Part shown: in pieces, positions 30,576-40,748 of the stretch | Numbering within the stretch: position 1 is the stretch's first letter | Layout: every line of letters starts with the position of its first letter | Origin: Trichomonas vaginalis G3 | Taxonomy: Eukaryota; Parabasalia; Trichomonadida; Trichomonadidae | Reading direction: 5' to 3' | Length of the DNA: 64,000 nucleotides | Assembly (NCBI RefSeq): GCF_026262505.1 | Contig: NW_026529296.1 | Location: 1 to 64,000, forward strand | Program-made: the position numbers and the translations under genes | Notes under the pieces: model-generated | The model's database searches: none | Told to the model about the DNA's origin: nothing | Seen by the model: the letters and a program-made list of their open reading frames with translations, nothing else

Positions 30576-31463
30576 ATGAAGCATTTAATACATGACGTAG
30601 ATGAAGACATGAATGAAACTACAGACAAACTTAACTCTTCTCTTATTCTTCCTTTCAGCAAAGATTATGAATTCTGTTCAAATGGCGTGTATTTCTATTG
30701 TGGAAAGATGGGTTCAGGTAAGACATTTAACCTCATTCGTCATATACTCATAACAGAGCGTTTAGGAAACGACTCTTACTATGACCAAATCATTATATCA
30801 GCAACTTCAGACTCTATGGATTCAACAGCGAAAACATTCATGAGTAAAGTTCAAGCATCTGTCGTTAAAGTTCCAGATAGCGAACTCATTGAATTTCTTC
30901 AACGTTACATTCGACGTAAGAGAAAATATTATGCTATTGTAGAGTTCATACAGTCAGGAATGCAAAAGACTTCAGAAGAGATGGAAAGAATTATTGACAA
31001 ACACCACTTACGTCAGTACTCAGGAGTTTACGATATGAAACGACTTACAAACTACATTCTGTCAAAACTTTCAAAATACCCCTTCAAAAAGTATCCTTCA
31101 AATACTCTGCTCGTTTGTGACGACTTCGCCGGAAAAGGTTTAGTGTCAAAACCAGACTCACCATTAGCTAACATCATAACTAAAGTCAGACATTACCATT
31201 TAACTGTAGCAATACTTATGCAAACATGGCGTTTCCTTGCTTTAAACATAAAACGTCTCATAACTGACTTCGTTATCTTTCAAGGTTTCTCACGTTATGA
31301 CATTGAACTCATTTGGAAACAGTCAGGTATAACATTACCTTTTGAAGAAATTTGGGAAGCATATAAGTCTCTCATCTCTCCTCGTTCATACCTTGAGATT
31401 CATATCATGACTAATACCATTAAAGTCAAAAATATTCCATGGGAACGACCAACATTGTTTTAA
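30576..31463 (+). CDS. DNA-packaging ATPase (A32/FtsK-HerA type)
   Basis: 295 residues, open. Walker A GKMGSGKT at 43-50, Walker B NTLLVCDDFAGKG near 190, and the following TKVRHYHLTVAILMQTWRFL typical of viral genome-packaging ATPases (sensor-like Gln in MQT). Drives DNA into the capsid. The stop overlaps the stop of the convergent gene at 31460. Confidence 0.8.
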   Translation: MKHLIHDVDEDMNETTDKLNSSLILPFSKDYEFCSNGVYFYCGKMGSGKTFNLIRHILITERLGNDSYYDQIIISATSDSMDSTAKTFMSKVQASVVKVPDSELIEFLQRYIRRKRKYYAIVEFIQSGMQKTSEEMERIIDKHHLRQYSGVYDMKRLTNYILSKLSKYPFKKYPSNTLLVCDDFAGKGLVSKPDSPLANIITKVRHYHLTVAILMQTWRFLALNIKRLITDFVIFQGFSRYDIELIWKQSGITLPFEEIWEAYKSLISPRSYLEIHIMTNTIKVKNIPWERPTLF

Positions 31464-31852
31464 AGTTTAACCTTCAATTGACTGATGGTAAACAAATTCC
31501 ATGCATCTCTGTCGCCATTTCTGTTAATATTTTTGCTGTCATTCATATCATCCACTTCTCCATCCGTTAGCTTTTGAGGATATGCGTTAGAATAGCTGTT
31601 CTTAAATGAAGGCTTTTCACCTTTGAGAGCATAAACTCTATAACTTTCTGCATACTTTATGTTTGAACCTCCTGAGCCATCATTGACATAAATTTTTATA
31701 GGCTTCCACCCTTTGTTCATATTCCTGCTTCTTCCCTTTGCTCTTTTGTTCAGTAGTTCTACATCTTTATACACAGCTCCTGTCTCAGTGAATTCAACAA
31801 TATTTTCATTCGTTAGCTTTACATTCAAACCCTTGTCGAGTATATTGTTCAT
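31460..31852 (-). CDS. 130-residue Maverick protein of unknown function
   Basis: From MNNILDKGLNVKLTNENIVE to ISQLKVKL. The start was chosen because it follows the leader TTTTATATGTATGAAATG. A Tyr/Lys-rich middle (GWKPIKIYVNDGSGGSNIKY) suggests a beta-rich fold. Sits between ATPase and structural candidates, so a virion protein is possible. Confidence 0.55.
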   Translation of the reverse strand: MNNILDKGLNVKLTNENIVEFTETGAVYKDVELLNKRAKGRSRNMNKGWKPIKIYVNDGSGGSNIKYAESYRVYALKGEKPSFKNSYSNAYPQKLTDGEVDDMNDSKNINRNGDRDAWNLFTISQLKVKL

Positions 31853-31886
31853 TTCATACATATAAAAGGTTTTTATTCTATATGAA

Positions 31887-32536
31887 ATGAGAAGCAAATC
31901 CATCTTAGCTGGTGCCGTTAATGTTCCAATTGAACCAACATCAAATGTTGACTCACGAACGACAAACAATATTGTCATAAAGAACTATAGTTCGGAGTGT
32001 TTGAAAGAAAAAGAACCAGATCTTAAGTCGGGAGGGCTCAAAGAGCCCATCATGGCGCATGGCGCCGTGAATTTAAACACAGCTTCAAACGCTAACGCTA
32101 CATCAGATGTTAAGTTAGAGTATCCACCACTGGACCAAGTTCTTTCAAGAGAAGCCAACGACAACCCTTACAAATGTTTCAAACAAATCCTTCAGATAAC
32201 GTAGACCATTACCTTCTTCAGTTATACCAAACAATTTTACTCAAAGACGATAAGAAGCTTTTGACAAATCTTATAAGTAAGAACCAAATAATTCTAACAA
32301 AGGAGGACCTTGAAAATATTATATCACGAATAACAGGAAAGCAATGTGTCATTGACTATCTCGACCTGAAATCGAATGCTGTGGTCAAACTCCAATATTC
32401 ATGAAAATAGGTAACATCCGCATCATTGAAACACCAGGTACTCCAGGAGTTGAGTTTAAGTATAATTATTCGAACGAGTATACAAAACTATCTACTTACT
32501 ATAAGCTTTGTTTGAAATATGTTTTAGTAAATTAAA
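31887..32536 (+). pseudogene. Relative of the 217-residue protein at 43597-44250
   Basis: Starts MRSKSILAGAVNVPIEP. The second half matches the 43597-44250 protein at low level (NLISKNQIILTKEDLENIIS; KYNYSNEY). Not open throughout. Carries two GC-rich mini-hairpins at 32034-32048 and 32054-32066. Unknown family, probably structural. Confidence 0.5.
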
Positions 32537-33092
32537 GCAATTTGTAATATCTATCCAAAACTTCTTCAACAGTATCGAACTCATCTTCATAATGCAAACC
32601 TAATCTTATTGACTTGGTGCAGTTTTCACTAATACAATATAGCGCTTTGCGCTCGGCGCCTTTGACGCCTTTTTCTGTTCTCTTGACTGACATAACTAAC
32701 TCATTTGTTTCATCAAACAGCAACAACCAAAGTTCATACCCTAATACATAACATTCATACTTTATATTTTTAGCTCTGAGTTCTCTTTGTAAGCTGTTGC
32801 ATTTAATATTTTCTAAAAAGTCAACTTCAACAGTCATTCGCACTGGTGCCTTCAGTACTACGGGCTCGCCTTGAAAGTCAACTAGTCTGAATTGCATGTC
32901 TTTCAAATTATGAGGACTAATGCGAACCCATTTACCTAAATGAGTTACTATGACAGGAACGTTTGGAATGAACATTGAATTTACTTCATAACAGAAAGAC
33001 TTATATTCTACTGAACCTTTACTATTAACTCCTGAAATACCTGTGACATTAGCTATTTTTGACTCAACGTATACAAACAATTGCCATAACAT
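32532..33092 (-). CDS. Capsid-associated candidate with FRLVDFQGEPV-type motif
   Basis: 186 residues from MLWQLFVYVESKIANVTGIS. The segment MQFRLVDFQGEPVVLKAPVR resembles a motif seen near the end of virion proteins of this element class and matches FRITDLFDCDLEF in the protein at 42392-43102. Two mini-hairpins at 32641-32669 add the codons for KGVKGAERKA. Its stop overlaps that of the convergent gene. Confidence 0.45.
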   Translation of the reverse strand: MLWQLFVYVESKIANVTGISGVNSKGSVEYKSFCYEVNSMFIPNVPVIVTHLGKWVRISPHNLKDMQFRLVDFQGEPVVLKAPVRMTVEVDFLENIKCNSLQRELRAKNIKYECYVLGYELWLLLFDETNELVMSVKRTEKGVKGAERKALYCISENCTKSIRLGLHYEDEFDTVEEVLDRYYKLL

Positions 33093-33108
33093 ACGTATGG
33101 AACGGATT

Positions 33109-33540
33109 TCATCTCAATCGTTTTGTCAACACTTTCAAAGGAAATGTCATATGGTATGCTCCCAGAAGCAATTGAACTCTATGACTCATTCGTGTTATCT
33201 TAAACTCCTTCGCATAACTGAACTTCAAAACTCCTGCAATAAGTTTAACATTCATTAAGTTTTCTTCGTTATCCTTGTTTATTGTAGTATTTATGAGAGC
33301 ATTTAACACTCCAGCTAATGTTTCCATCTTATATTCTACATTATTGTGAAATCTTATTTCGTGCTTCTTTCCATCTATTTCAAGCTCCATGAAATCTGTT
33401 TCGTCAGTTATAACGAATGAAGCAATAGTATTAAAGTCAACAACTCTGAAAGCAAGCGCTTCATTCTGAAGACCTAAGTTTGTTTGTAGCTTTACTGTCC
33501 CGTATTCGTTTGGGTCTGTACTTTGCAAATAGAACAACAT
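33109..33540 (-). CDS. 143-residue candidate structural protein
   Basis: Open frame MLFYLQSTDPNEYGTVKLQT. A beta-rich pattern is followed by NLMNVKLIAGVLKFSYAKEF and a LLGAYHM segment. By position it corresponds to the first part of the protein at 42392-43102. Divergent from the fibre gene with a 17-bp spacer. No family recognised. Confidence 0.5.
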   Translation of the reverse strand: MLFYLQSTDPNEYGTVKLQTNLGLQNEALAFRVVDFNTIASFVITDETDFMELEIDGKKHEIRFHNNVEYKMETLAGVLNALINTTINKDNEENLMNVKLIAGVLKFSYAKEFKITRMSHRVQLLLGAYHMTFPLKVLTKRLR

Positions 33541-33557
33541 TTTATTCTCATTAAAAT
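33541..33557. promoter_or_regulatory. 17-bp divergent spacer
   Basis: TTTATTCTCATTAAAAT lies between start codons at 33540 (minus) and 33558 (plus), following the T-run/A-run plan. Confidence 0.55.
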
Positions 33558-36500
33558 ATGACTATTGCTGCATATGCGTATGAAACAAATGAAGCAAGAA
33601 GAGCACATGAACTAGTAAACGAAAACTCAACTTTAACCATTGAAGGCAATGATTTAGTCATTGACGATGGAAAAACTAAAAAAGTCATTGATTTCGATAC
33701 TTTTAACACTTATGACCCATTCATTACAACAAGCAAGGTTCCCATCATAAATGATGGAACGGTGCAATATATAAATTCAACAGTAGATGCCTCATTAGTG
33801 AAAGTACTGAATGTTCTCATTGAATTGTTAAAGAGCTTTCGATTTGACGACAACATTAAATGCCTAAAGAATTTAGTCATGAATGAGAAACAAATTCTCG
33901 GCGTTGCTGGTAACAGTAATGATGTACACCTTATGACATTAGAATATTATAACGAACATAAAGATGAACTGAAAGGAGAGAAGGGTGACACCGGACCTCA
34001 AGGATCACAAGGACCTCAAGGCGAAAACGGTTTGGATGGAAAGGATGGAAAGGATGGAAAAACTGCTAAATCATGGATATGGGACCTTATAAATACTGGT
34101 TTAACAGCTGCTTCATATGGAGTTCTTCAATACCAAATCGGAAAGATATGGGCAGTACTTGGTGAAGAAGCTTTAGATGACGTTAAAAATGCTTTGAACT
34201 TCATTTCAAATGGTTCGGATACTATTAAAACTTTATCTGGTTGGATGCAAGAAACAAGGAGTCAAATAGATACTGTAAGACGTATAGCAAACAATGCACG
34301 TACGGGATTGGATACTTTACGAGAAGCACAAAATACACTAAAGGAAGCAAATGATATTCTTGGCTCAGTATCAGACATGCATGAAGATTGGCTTAAAGGT
34401 ATTGACAAATCTTTAAAAAATCACAGTCAGTCTATTGCTGACTACAAGAAAAGTATAGATTTTTTACATAGTGCTATGGACGTACATGATGGAAGCATAA
34501 GGAACTTACTTAATGCTAACAATAACTTACCAGGAACTATTAAAGCATTTATAAAGTCCTTTGTAAAACCTGGTGCTCTAACATTTAGGTCTTTGAGAGC
34601 AAGAGCATTGAAGTCAAGAGATGCAGAAACTCCAACAGAAACTCCAGAAGAACCACCAAAACCAACAGCTAATGAAATATTGTTCGAATATTTTCCAAGG
34701 TACTCTGTTCTCATTGCATACATTCAAGAAATACTTAAGAAAGCAGACTTGACTTTAGGAGATGATGAAAGTTCTGTATATCTTTCGTTCCAGTTTCAAA
34801 TAGCAGAACTTTTGAGACAGATATGCTTAATGTATGACAACATCTCTGATTTCACAAGATATGATGACGACCATGACCCCGAACACTGTGAAGAAGAAGT
34901 TTTACAAACATCCATTAAGACAGGAAAGGTTTTAACTCAAAGTCTCATTATTGACACCAAAGATGGCGAAGTGGACGTTCTTCAAGAGCTGAAGAAAAAT
35001 ACTTCTTCGGGAGGTGGTGGTAGGCATGAACTTGAAATAAATGAGATAGAAGAGAAATTAGCCGAAAAAGCAGATAAAGAACATAAACACAATATCTCCG
35101 ATATAAATGAACTTCAAGCTACATTAAATAGTAAAGCGGACAAAAATGAACTTGACGCAATGAACAAAGTTTTGAAATCTCATAAACACAATATCTCCGA
35201 TATAAATGAACTTCAAGCTACATTAAATAGTAAAGCGGACAAGAACCATGTTCATTATATAAGTTCAGATGAACAGATTATAACGGACTATCATGGATAT
35301 TTAACACAGGGTGAAAAAGTGAAGACGAAAAATGTTAATGAAAGAAGATATAAATTCATTCGTGCTAAAGGTTATGACATACACTGTACTGTACAGTATG
35401 ACACAGGTATAGCACCACAAACATTTGGTTATAACGCTAAAATTTATGCTTCATACTTCTTTGTTAACGGTGTATTAGTTAAACCAAGATTTATGTTAAG
35501 AGTTAAGGCAAAAATAACTTTTGAAGATGCTATTAAAAGTAAAGCTGACAAAAATGAACTTGACGCAATGAACAAAGTTTTGAAATCTCATAAACACAAT
35601 ATCTCCGATATAAATGAACTTCAAACTTCTTTAGACAACAAAGCAGACAAAAACCATACACATGAATCCTTCACTACTGTTAGAGCTGATGACATAATAC
35701 TGAACTATACCCTTGGTTCAAGTGCACCTTTAGAGAATCCAAGTACAAGCGTAAAAGATACACTAAACAATTTAGATAACAGTTGCAGGAATATTGAAGG
35801 TCATGCCAGAAACTTTGAAGCACATGAACTACCAGCAATGTTAGATAAGAAAGCCGACAAAACTTATGTAGATGAAAATTATGCAAAGAAGTCGGAAGTA
35901 AATGCTGCGCTTAATGGAAAAGCCGATAAAGAGCACGTGCATGAAGAATTTCAAACAATCAAGATTAAAGAAATTAAGGCATGCATCGAAATAGTAACAA
36001 AAACAGGAAGAGACGGTGCAACTGTACAAGAACAAAGAATTTATCCTCCTACTTTTCCTAATGGTTTAATAACAAACAATATAAATATTGTAGAAGGCAA
36101 TAAAACTATAAACGTTAAACATGAACTTCTAACAATGAAGGTCCAGATTCTTGAAACCATATATCCTATAGGCTCTATTTATACGTCAATGAACTCAACA
36201 AATCCAGCAAGTGTTTTAGGTTTTGGTACGTGGGAACAGATTGTAGATAAATTCCTCTATTGTGCGAACTCTTCAAAGCAAACAGGTGGTTCGAAGAAAA
36301 TTAAAGAAGCAAACCTTCCACCGCACACTCATACAGGAACTACAAACTTTTCTGGTGACCATAGTCACTCATTAAGAGACCATCCATTATACAACTCAGA
36401 ATATTATGCTGGCAATGACGTTTTATCTCCAGATTATAACCATTCGGCAAAAAAGACTTTTCGACCAACTGAACCAGGAGGAAATCATTCACACACTTTC

Positions 36501-36578
36501 ACAACAAATCCAACAGGTTCGGGTGCAGATTATATGCCTCCATTTATGACTCTATTCGCATGGTACCGCGTTCAATAA
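33558..36578 (+). CDS. Giant fibre protein with collagen-like and phage-fibre domains
   Basis: 1006 residues, open. N-terminal head about 1-135. A short collagen-like Gly-X-Y run about 140-168 (GEKGDTGPQGSQGPQG). A long coiled-coil region about 190-330; a proline-rich hinge (TPTETPEEPPKPT); then fibre repeats (HNISDINELQATLNSKADKN) with two inserted globular parts. C-terminal phage-fibre domain with YPIGSIYTSMNSTNPASVLG, GTWEQIVDKFLYC, a His-rich LPPHTHTG/HSHS region and YMPPFMTLFAWYRVQ. Probably a trimeric receptor-binding fibre. Confidence 0.85.
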   Translation: MTIAAYAYETNEARRAHELVNENSTLTIEGNDLVIDDGKTKKVIDFDTFNTYDPFITTSKVPIINDGTVQYINSTVDASLVKVLNVLIELLKSFRFDDNIKCLKNLVMNEKQILGVAGNSNDVHLMTLEYYNEHKDELKGEKGDTGPQGSQGPQGENGLDGKDGKDGKTAKSWIWDLINTGLTAASYGVLQYQIGKIWAVLGEEALDDVKNALNFISNGSDTIKTLSGWMQETRSQIDTVRRIANNARTGLDTLREAQNTLKEANDILGSVSDMHEDWLKGIDKSLKNHSQSIADYKKSIDFLHSAMDVHDGSIRNLLNANNNLPGTIKAFIKSFVKPGALTFRSLRARALKSRDAETPTETPEEPPKPTANEILFEYFPRYSVLIAYIQEILKKADLTLGDDESSVYLSFQFQIAELLRQICLMYDNISDFTRYDDDHDPEHCEEEVLQTSIKTGKVLTQSLIIDTKDGEVDVLQELKKNTSSGGGGRHELEINEIEEKLAEKADKEHKHNISDINELQATLNSKADKNELDAMNKVLKSHKHNISDINELQATLNSKADKNHVHYISSDEQIITDYHGYLTQGEKVKTKNVNERRYKFIRAKGYDIHCTVQYDTGIAPQTFGYNAKIYASYFFVNGVLVKPRFMLRVKAKITFEDAIKSKADKNELDAMNKVLKSHKHNISDINELQTSLDNKADKNHTHESFTTVRADDIILNYTLGSSAPLENPSTSVKDTLNNLDNSCRNIEGHARNFEAHELPAMLDKKADKTYVDENYAKKSEVNAALNGKADKEHVHEEFQTIKIKEIKACIEIVTKTGRDGATVQEQRIYPPTFPNGLITNNINIVEGNKTINVKHELLTMKVQILETIYPIGSIYTSMNSTNPASVLGFGTWEQIVDKFLYCANSSKQTGGSKKIKEANLPPHTHTGTTNFSGDHSHSLRDHPLYNSEYYAGNDVLSPDYNHSAKKTFRPTEPGGNHSHTFTTNPTGSGADYMPPFMTLFAWYRVQ

Positions 36579-36645
36579 ACACACTTGAGCCTTGACTCAA
36601 AGGTCTAGACTTACCGCGTTCAATGAAATCTTTAACTTTACATAA
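36579..36645. other. Short spacer with 13-bp direct repeat
   Basis: TACCGCGTTCAAT occurs twice, at the fibre stop (36563) and at 36612, flanking a small inverted repeat CTTGAG...CTCAAAG. The same arrangement is at 59.11-59.18 kb. Confidence 0.5.
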
Positions 36646-37367
36646 ATGAGCTTGAAAGAAGTATTCGAACAACATCCATGGAGGTCATTTAAGAAATTCA
36701 ATGAAGCTGCAAAGAGTTGGGATTTACTAACAGAGCTGAAGTTAAAAAGTTCTTTGACAAAAATGTTGTACATCAAACAAAAATAAATCCTTACGACTAC
36801 TTTTTACCAATTTACTCCAACACTCCTGATGCATACCAATTTGACACTCTCATTCAAAGCAGAAAAGGAGGACATAAACCATTCCTCATCTTCATAAATG
36901 TTAACACTCGCAAAGCTTTTGCGTATATAATGAGAAATAAAGGAACTCGTGAAGTGTTAAGAGTTTTACAAAAGTTTGTAGCAGAACATAACCCAAGTAC
37001 TTTAACATCAGACCAAGACAGTGCATACCTCAGCAACGAAATCACAGAATTTCTCATTAAGCATAACATAACTCACTACACTACTGAAGACCATAACCAT
37101 AACATACTCGGCATCATTAATCGCTTCATAAGAACGCTCAGAGATTTAAATCAAGAGCGAGACTTTACCGAAGAAACAATGAAACATTTTCTCGAAGTAT
37201 ATAATTCCTCAACAAATTCTACAACAGGACATACACCAAATTCAATGACACAACAACAAGAAGAAAAGTATATACAAAAGAAACGAAGCCAAACACATCT
37301 GGGACCATTAGAGCGGGAGTACTGGAAAGATAAAAATATGCCAGAAAGAATAAGAAAATTCTTCTAA
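36646..37367 (+). pseudogene. RVE-type integrase, second family, broken
   Basis: Starts MSLKEVFEQHPWRSFKKFNE. Core with SNTPDAYQFDTLIQ, LTSDQDSAYLSNEITEFLI and NHNILGIINRFIRTLRDLN, clearly related to the core of 23273-24232 but diverged and without the same C-terminal part. Broken. A near-identical copy is at 59195-59917. Confidence 0.8.
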
Positions 37368-37648
37368 ACTTTTTCATTAGATGTAAATCAGACAAAGCAT
37401 TTACCAGAAAGAATGAGAAAATTCTTCTAAACTTTTTCGTTGGATGTAAATCAGACAAAAATATATTTTAGGTGAAGAGGTGAGATTTCACCTGTTTTCT
37501 CACCTGTTTTTTCACCTGTTTTCTCACCCTCACCGCTTAGCGGCTCAGATTGCTTTTGCTTTCTCGTGAATTTTCATGAATTTCCTTAAGATAGAAAAAA
37601 TAAAGTTAGTTTTATTTTTATTTATTTTTTTATCTTGTATGTAAAGAT
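37368..37648. other. Spacer with direct repeats, mini-hairpin and palindromic repeat
   Basis: A 60-bp direct repeat around AATTCTTCTAAACTTTTTC (37350-37460), the GGTGAGAT...CACC repeat family at about 37470-37530, a mini-hairpin CCGC-TTA-GCGG at 37533-37543, and the leader of the next gene (ATCTTGTATGTAAAGATATG). Confidence 0.6.
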
Positions 37649-38590
37649 ATGATTTCAACAATAGGTTCTACAACAATTCAAACAACTACAGCACCAAACT
37701 CTTTAGTCATGAATCCTACATCTATGTTAGTAGAGATGAAAAGCTTCATTCCTTCTTCATATACTTTTGAGACAGAAATACAAAGAATTAAGCAAGAACT
37801 TTTAACAAGTAATTTAGACTGTAGTGCGAAAGATGAAACAAATGAACAGTATCTTTATGACATGCAGGACATTATTGACCATTTACCCAAATTGCCTGAA
37901 ATCCAACAACAAAAGCTCACTATTCATGAATTCGATGAAATAGAAGTGAAACCAACTGACTCAGTAGAAATAAAGAAGTTCATACGTAAAGTAAACTATG
38001 AGTTTCTAGGATATCATTGCAACCATAAAGTTATGGACAAAGATTGCGACATGGTATATAAGAACATCTCTGACATATATAAATCTGGGGAGTTTAAGAC
38101 ATACGACAACTTTGTTTCATTAGTTGCTGAATGTGTGTGGCAGATAAGAGATAAAGACAGAAGAGGCAAAGTATGGAACGAACAGATAAAACCAACTGCT
38201 TCAGATTTAAAGAAAGCCATTGCTGCTTTAGTTATTTTAGCTGGTAATGTTTCAATGTATAACGCAAAAATGAATCCGCAATGCTCAAAATGTAAAGCAG
38301 CAATGAGGAAATATAACTACTCACTAAAAGAGATAGAAAAAATGAGAAACGATTACGCAGACTTAAAGAAAGAAGCAGAAAAGCCAGCAGAAGATAAAAT
38401 GGACATGTTGACATTTCTTAATAAAAACTATCCCACAGCTGATGATTTCCTTTTATCTGATGTCAAGAAGAAGTATAAAGAAACTTTCGGCATTGTTAAA
38501 ATTTTTGATATATTAACTGAAGAAATAGAAGCTACAAAAATATTTAAAATTTCACGAATTCATAACGTATATCACGTTAAACGTTTGTAA
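37649..38590 (+). CDS. Conserved 313-residue Maverick protein
   Basis: Same family as 16663-17577. MISTIGSTTIQTTTAPNSLV start, CxxC pair in NPQCSKCKAAMRKY, coiled coil after it and basic end. Identical to 60187-61128 in its first two thirds and clearly different after the codons for IRDKD. Confidence 0.75.
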   Translation: MISTIGSTTIQTTTAPNSLVMNPTSMLVEMKSFIPSSYTFETEIQRIKQELLTSNLDCSAKDETNEQYLYDMQDIIDHLPKLPEIQQQKLTIHEFDEIEVKPTDSVEIKKFIRKVNYEFLGYHCNHKVMDKDCDMVYKNISDIYKSGEFKTYDNFVSLVAECVWQIRDKDRRGKVWNEQIKPTASDLKKAIAALVILAGNVSMYNAKMNPQCSKCKAAMRKYNYSLKEIEKMRNDYADLKKEAEKPAEDKMDMLTFLNKNYPTADDFLLSDVKKKYKETFGIVKIFDILTEEIEATKIFKISRIHNVYHVKRL

Positions 38591-38753
38591 ATCTTGAGGG
38601 TAGAAATGAGGGTAGATATCAGGTTAGATCTAACCTCTTCACCTAAAATATATTTTTATTGAATTCAGCAACAAAAATAATGAATTTCATTAGTTAGAAA
38701 AATAACGCTAATTTTTTCTAAGAAAATTTTTTATTTTGTATGTAAAGACAGAA

Positions 38754-39365
38754 ATGACAAACATTGAGTTTGAAACAGTTAGAAAGATAGACAATGACAC
38801 CAAAGTGGTTAGAATAGGTGATTTAAACGTAAGATACTCAAAGAAATACAACAAATATTCTTTGTCAGACATTATAACACCATCTGGAAAGAAAACAAAG
38901 GACTGGGTTAGAATTGCTTCTACTCAGAAAATTTTGACAAGAAATCCTGAGCTTATGATATCAGTAGCATTTCATGGAACAAGAGCATATCTCATTGACA
39001 AAAGTCTTATACCAATAGTTTTGTTATGGATTGACCCAGTTGTTGGATATAACTTCATAACATATGGTTCATTCGATACGGAACGTTGCAGTGAAGGCTT
39101 ACTTTACATCGTTCAGAAACCGAAGGACTTCAATACAAAGAGATATAAGATAGGAAGAACATATAATATAACTCAAAGATATGACAGTACAGTCAATAGA
39201 GTCAAGGTTGTGTTCGTTAATGATATGAGAGCTGCAGAAACAGAACTACTTGAAAAGTTTGAGAAAAGGTATGGTGCTCCCATGAAAGGTAAAGAAACGT
39301 TTGAAGTAGATGAGATAGATAAAGCTATAAAATTATTTGACGAAGTTGCTGAAAAATACATGTAA
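38754..39365 (+). CDS. KilA-N / T5orf172 (GIY-YIG) protein, second copy
   Basis: 203 residues from ATG 38754, after the leader TTTTGTATGTAAAGACAG. Same domains as 15103-15714: KilA-N-like part, then GLLYIVQKP and YKIGRTYN of the GIY-YIG-type fold. Likely DNA-binding or nicking accessory of the element. Confidence 0.8.
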   Translation: MTNIEFETVRKIDNDTKVVRIGDLNVRYSKKYNKYSLSDIITPSGKKTKDWVRIASTQKILTRNPELMISVAFHGTRAYLIDKSLIPIVLLWIDPVVGYNFITYGSFDTERCSEGLLYIVQKPKDFNTKRYKIGRTYNITQRYDSTVNRVKVVFVNDMRAAETELLEKFEKRYGAPMKGKETFEVDEIDKAIKLFDEVAEKYM

Positions 39366-39449
39366 AGCGTTTATTTTTGGTCTTTTGTGAAAGTCAGAAA
39401 AAATAAAGTTAGTTTTAAAATTATTTTTATTTTGTATGAAATGACAGTA

Positions 39450-39728
39450 ATGTCAACATCAGAGAACACAACAACTGCTATCGTTCATGAAGCCATAAAT
39501 GAAGAATACGAGTACATACAATATAACAAACAACTTCGCCTCATTCGTTCGGTCAAAGATGACATGTACCAAATGCAAAGTATAATGAACGCTCTTCGTT
39601 CTACAAAGCAAGCATATCATTGGTTTGAAAACCAACAGACAAAAGAACTTTTAGAAGAATTTCCTCATATGATTGCTTCCCTCGGAAAACCGAGAGAGAG
39701 ATTCCGTATGAAAATCGCAAGAGGGTAG
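39450..39728 (+). pseudogene. KilA-N protein, incomplete copy
   Basis: MSTSENTTTAIVHEAINEEY start as in 61997-62824, but only the part before the KilA-N core is present; the block ends here in a GGTTAGATCTACCC-type repeat. Confidence 0.7.
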
Positions 39729-39780
39729 AAATGAGGTTAGAAATGAGGTTAGATCTACCCTTCTACCCTAAAATATATTT
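39720..39780. repeat. Palindromic repeat at the junction of two elements
   Basis: AGGGTAGAAATGAGGTTAGA and the inverted CTACCCTTCTACCC form a variant of the GGTGAGATCTCACC family. It marks the change from block 3 to the more AT-rich block 4. Confidence 0.6.
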
Positions 39781-39799
39781 TGGGTCATTTACACTCATT

Positions 39800-40322
39800 A
39801 CGATGAAATCATGACAAAACGTCTACCCTGTCAAAATTGAAGTTGGAGACAGAAGATACGTAGTTTTAAGAGTTAATGGTAAATTCAAGGGTCAATTTGA
39901 TTACTTCAAGAATTTGATGAATTCATGCACTAAGGAATTTTATGATAATTTACTGACGTATTTTATGCAATATGACCTTTCATCATTTAATGTACGAATC
40001 ATACCGATGACTGAAGCCAAACAAGATTTAATTGAATTAAACAAATCCTTTAGATGTATGGATAAATACACATTATGATGAATTGTGTACAGGTATGACA
40101 TGTAAAAATGCTCTATTCTGCAAACCATCAGACATGAAAGACAAGAATTTCCAAATGAGTATTAAGGATAAATGTGATAGGAAACATAGAAGAATAGACG
40201 GTAAACAAACATGGTGTTATGTTTTGAAAGAAGAAATGAAAGGATTATATAAACAGGTTGAACCAAACGATAATGAGGATTCATTTACTGACGATGAAAT
40301 ACCTGTAAATGAAGCTTTATAA
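39800..40322 (+). pseudogene. C-terminal part of an SF3 (D5-like) primase-helicase, broken
   Basis: RRYVVLRVNGKFKGQFDYFK, then YDLSSFNVRIIPMTEAKQDL match the tail of D5-like SF3 helicases, which typically read RRF...YF...L...DL..FN....P.T..K. A Cys/Lys-rich stretch follows (KDKCDRKHRRIDGKQTWCYV). Only the end of the protein is present. Confidence 0.6.
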
Positions 40323-40469
40323 AGTATGATTTGAATTTATTTTTGCATTAATCCTGTGTTGTTGTCAAAATGTCATGTTGTCATCATTTTTAAAAGAAGT
40401 TAATTGACATGGTAGCACATGGTAACATGGTAGCAGTGAAATAAAATTTTGTTATCAGTTATTTTATCA

Positions 40470-40652
40470 TCATTTTATCATCATTTTATTAAGTTCATCT
40501 TTAGTTAATAATTTGAATGGATTCGCTACTGTTCCACCTTGAGTCACAACACTTGCCCCGGCTAATTGTGAAGAACCTGGGATAAGTACTCCATGAAATG
40601 ATTTCATTGGTATCATTAATTTAGAAATAGTTGGCTTAATTAATTTTGTCAT
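40470..40652 (-). CDS. 60-residue protein of unknown function
   Basis: MTKLIKPTISKLMIPMKSFH to KDELNKMMIK. The leader TTTTTATCATAAATG fits Maverick genes and supports it. Middle part rich in small residues. No family recognised. Confidence 0.5.
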   Translation of the reverse strand: MTKLIKPTISKLMIPMKSFHGVLIPGSSQLAGASVVTQGGTVANPFKLLTKDELNKMMIK

Positions 40653-40748
40653 TTATGATAAAAATAAAAATTTAAATTATGCCGTTCACTCTTTTGGAGC
40701 TCAGGACTTTCAGTCCGTTCTAAAGTTTGTTTCACAAACATTGAGCGT
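40653..40748. other. Spacer with mini-hairpin
   Basis: Contains GGACT-TTC-AGTCC at 40704-40716 and a second partly inverted stretch around AAGTTTGTTTCACAAACATT. No gene. Confidence 0.5.

Larger units (their letters stand above)
30405..39728. mobile_element. Maverick/Polinton block 3
   Basis: A second Maverick type with packaging ATPase, several structural candidates, a 1006-residue fibre, integrase, the 313-residue protein, KilA-N/T5orf172 and an incomplete KilA-N gene at its right edge. About three to five breaks. From 36.2 to 38.1 kb it is nearly identical to 58.7-60.7 kb, so both copies are young. Left edge near the inverted AAAAGTGACA word; right edge at a GGTTAGATCTAACC-type repeat. Confidence 0.8.

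Noticed and set aside
36854-37069. Minus-strand frame opposite the integrase, repeated at 59404
   Set aside because: It is the shadow of the integrase core and shows no independent features.
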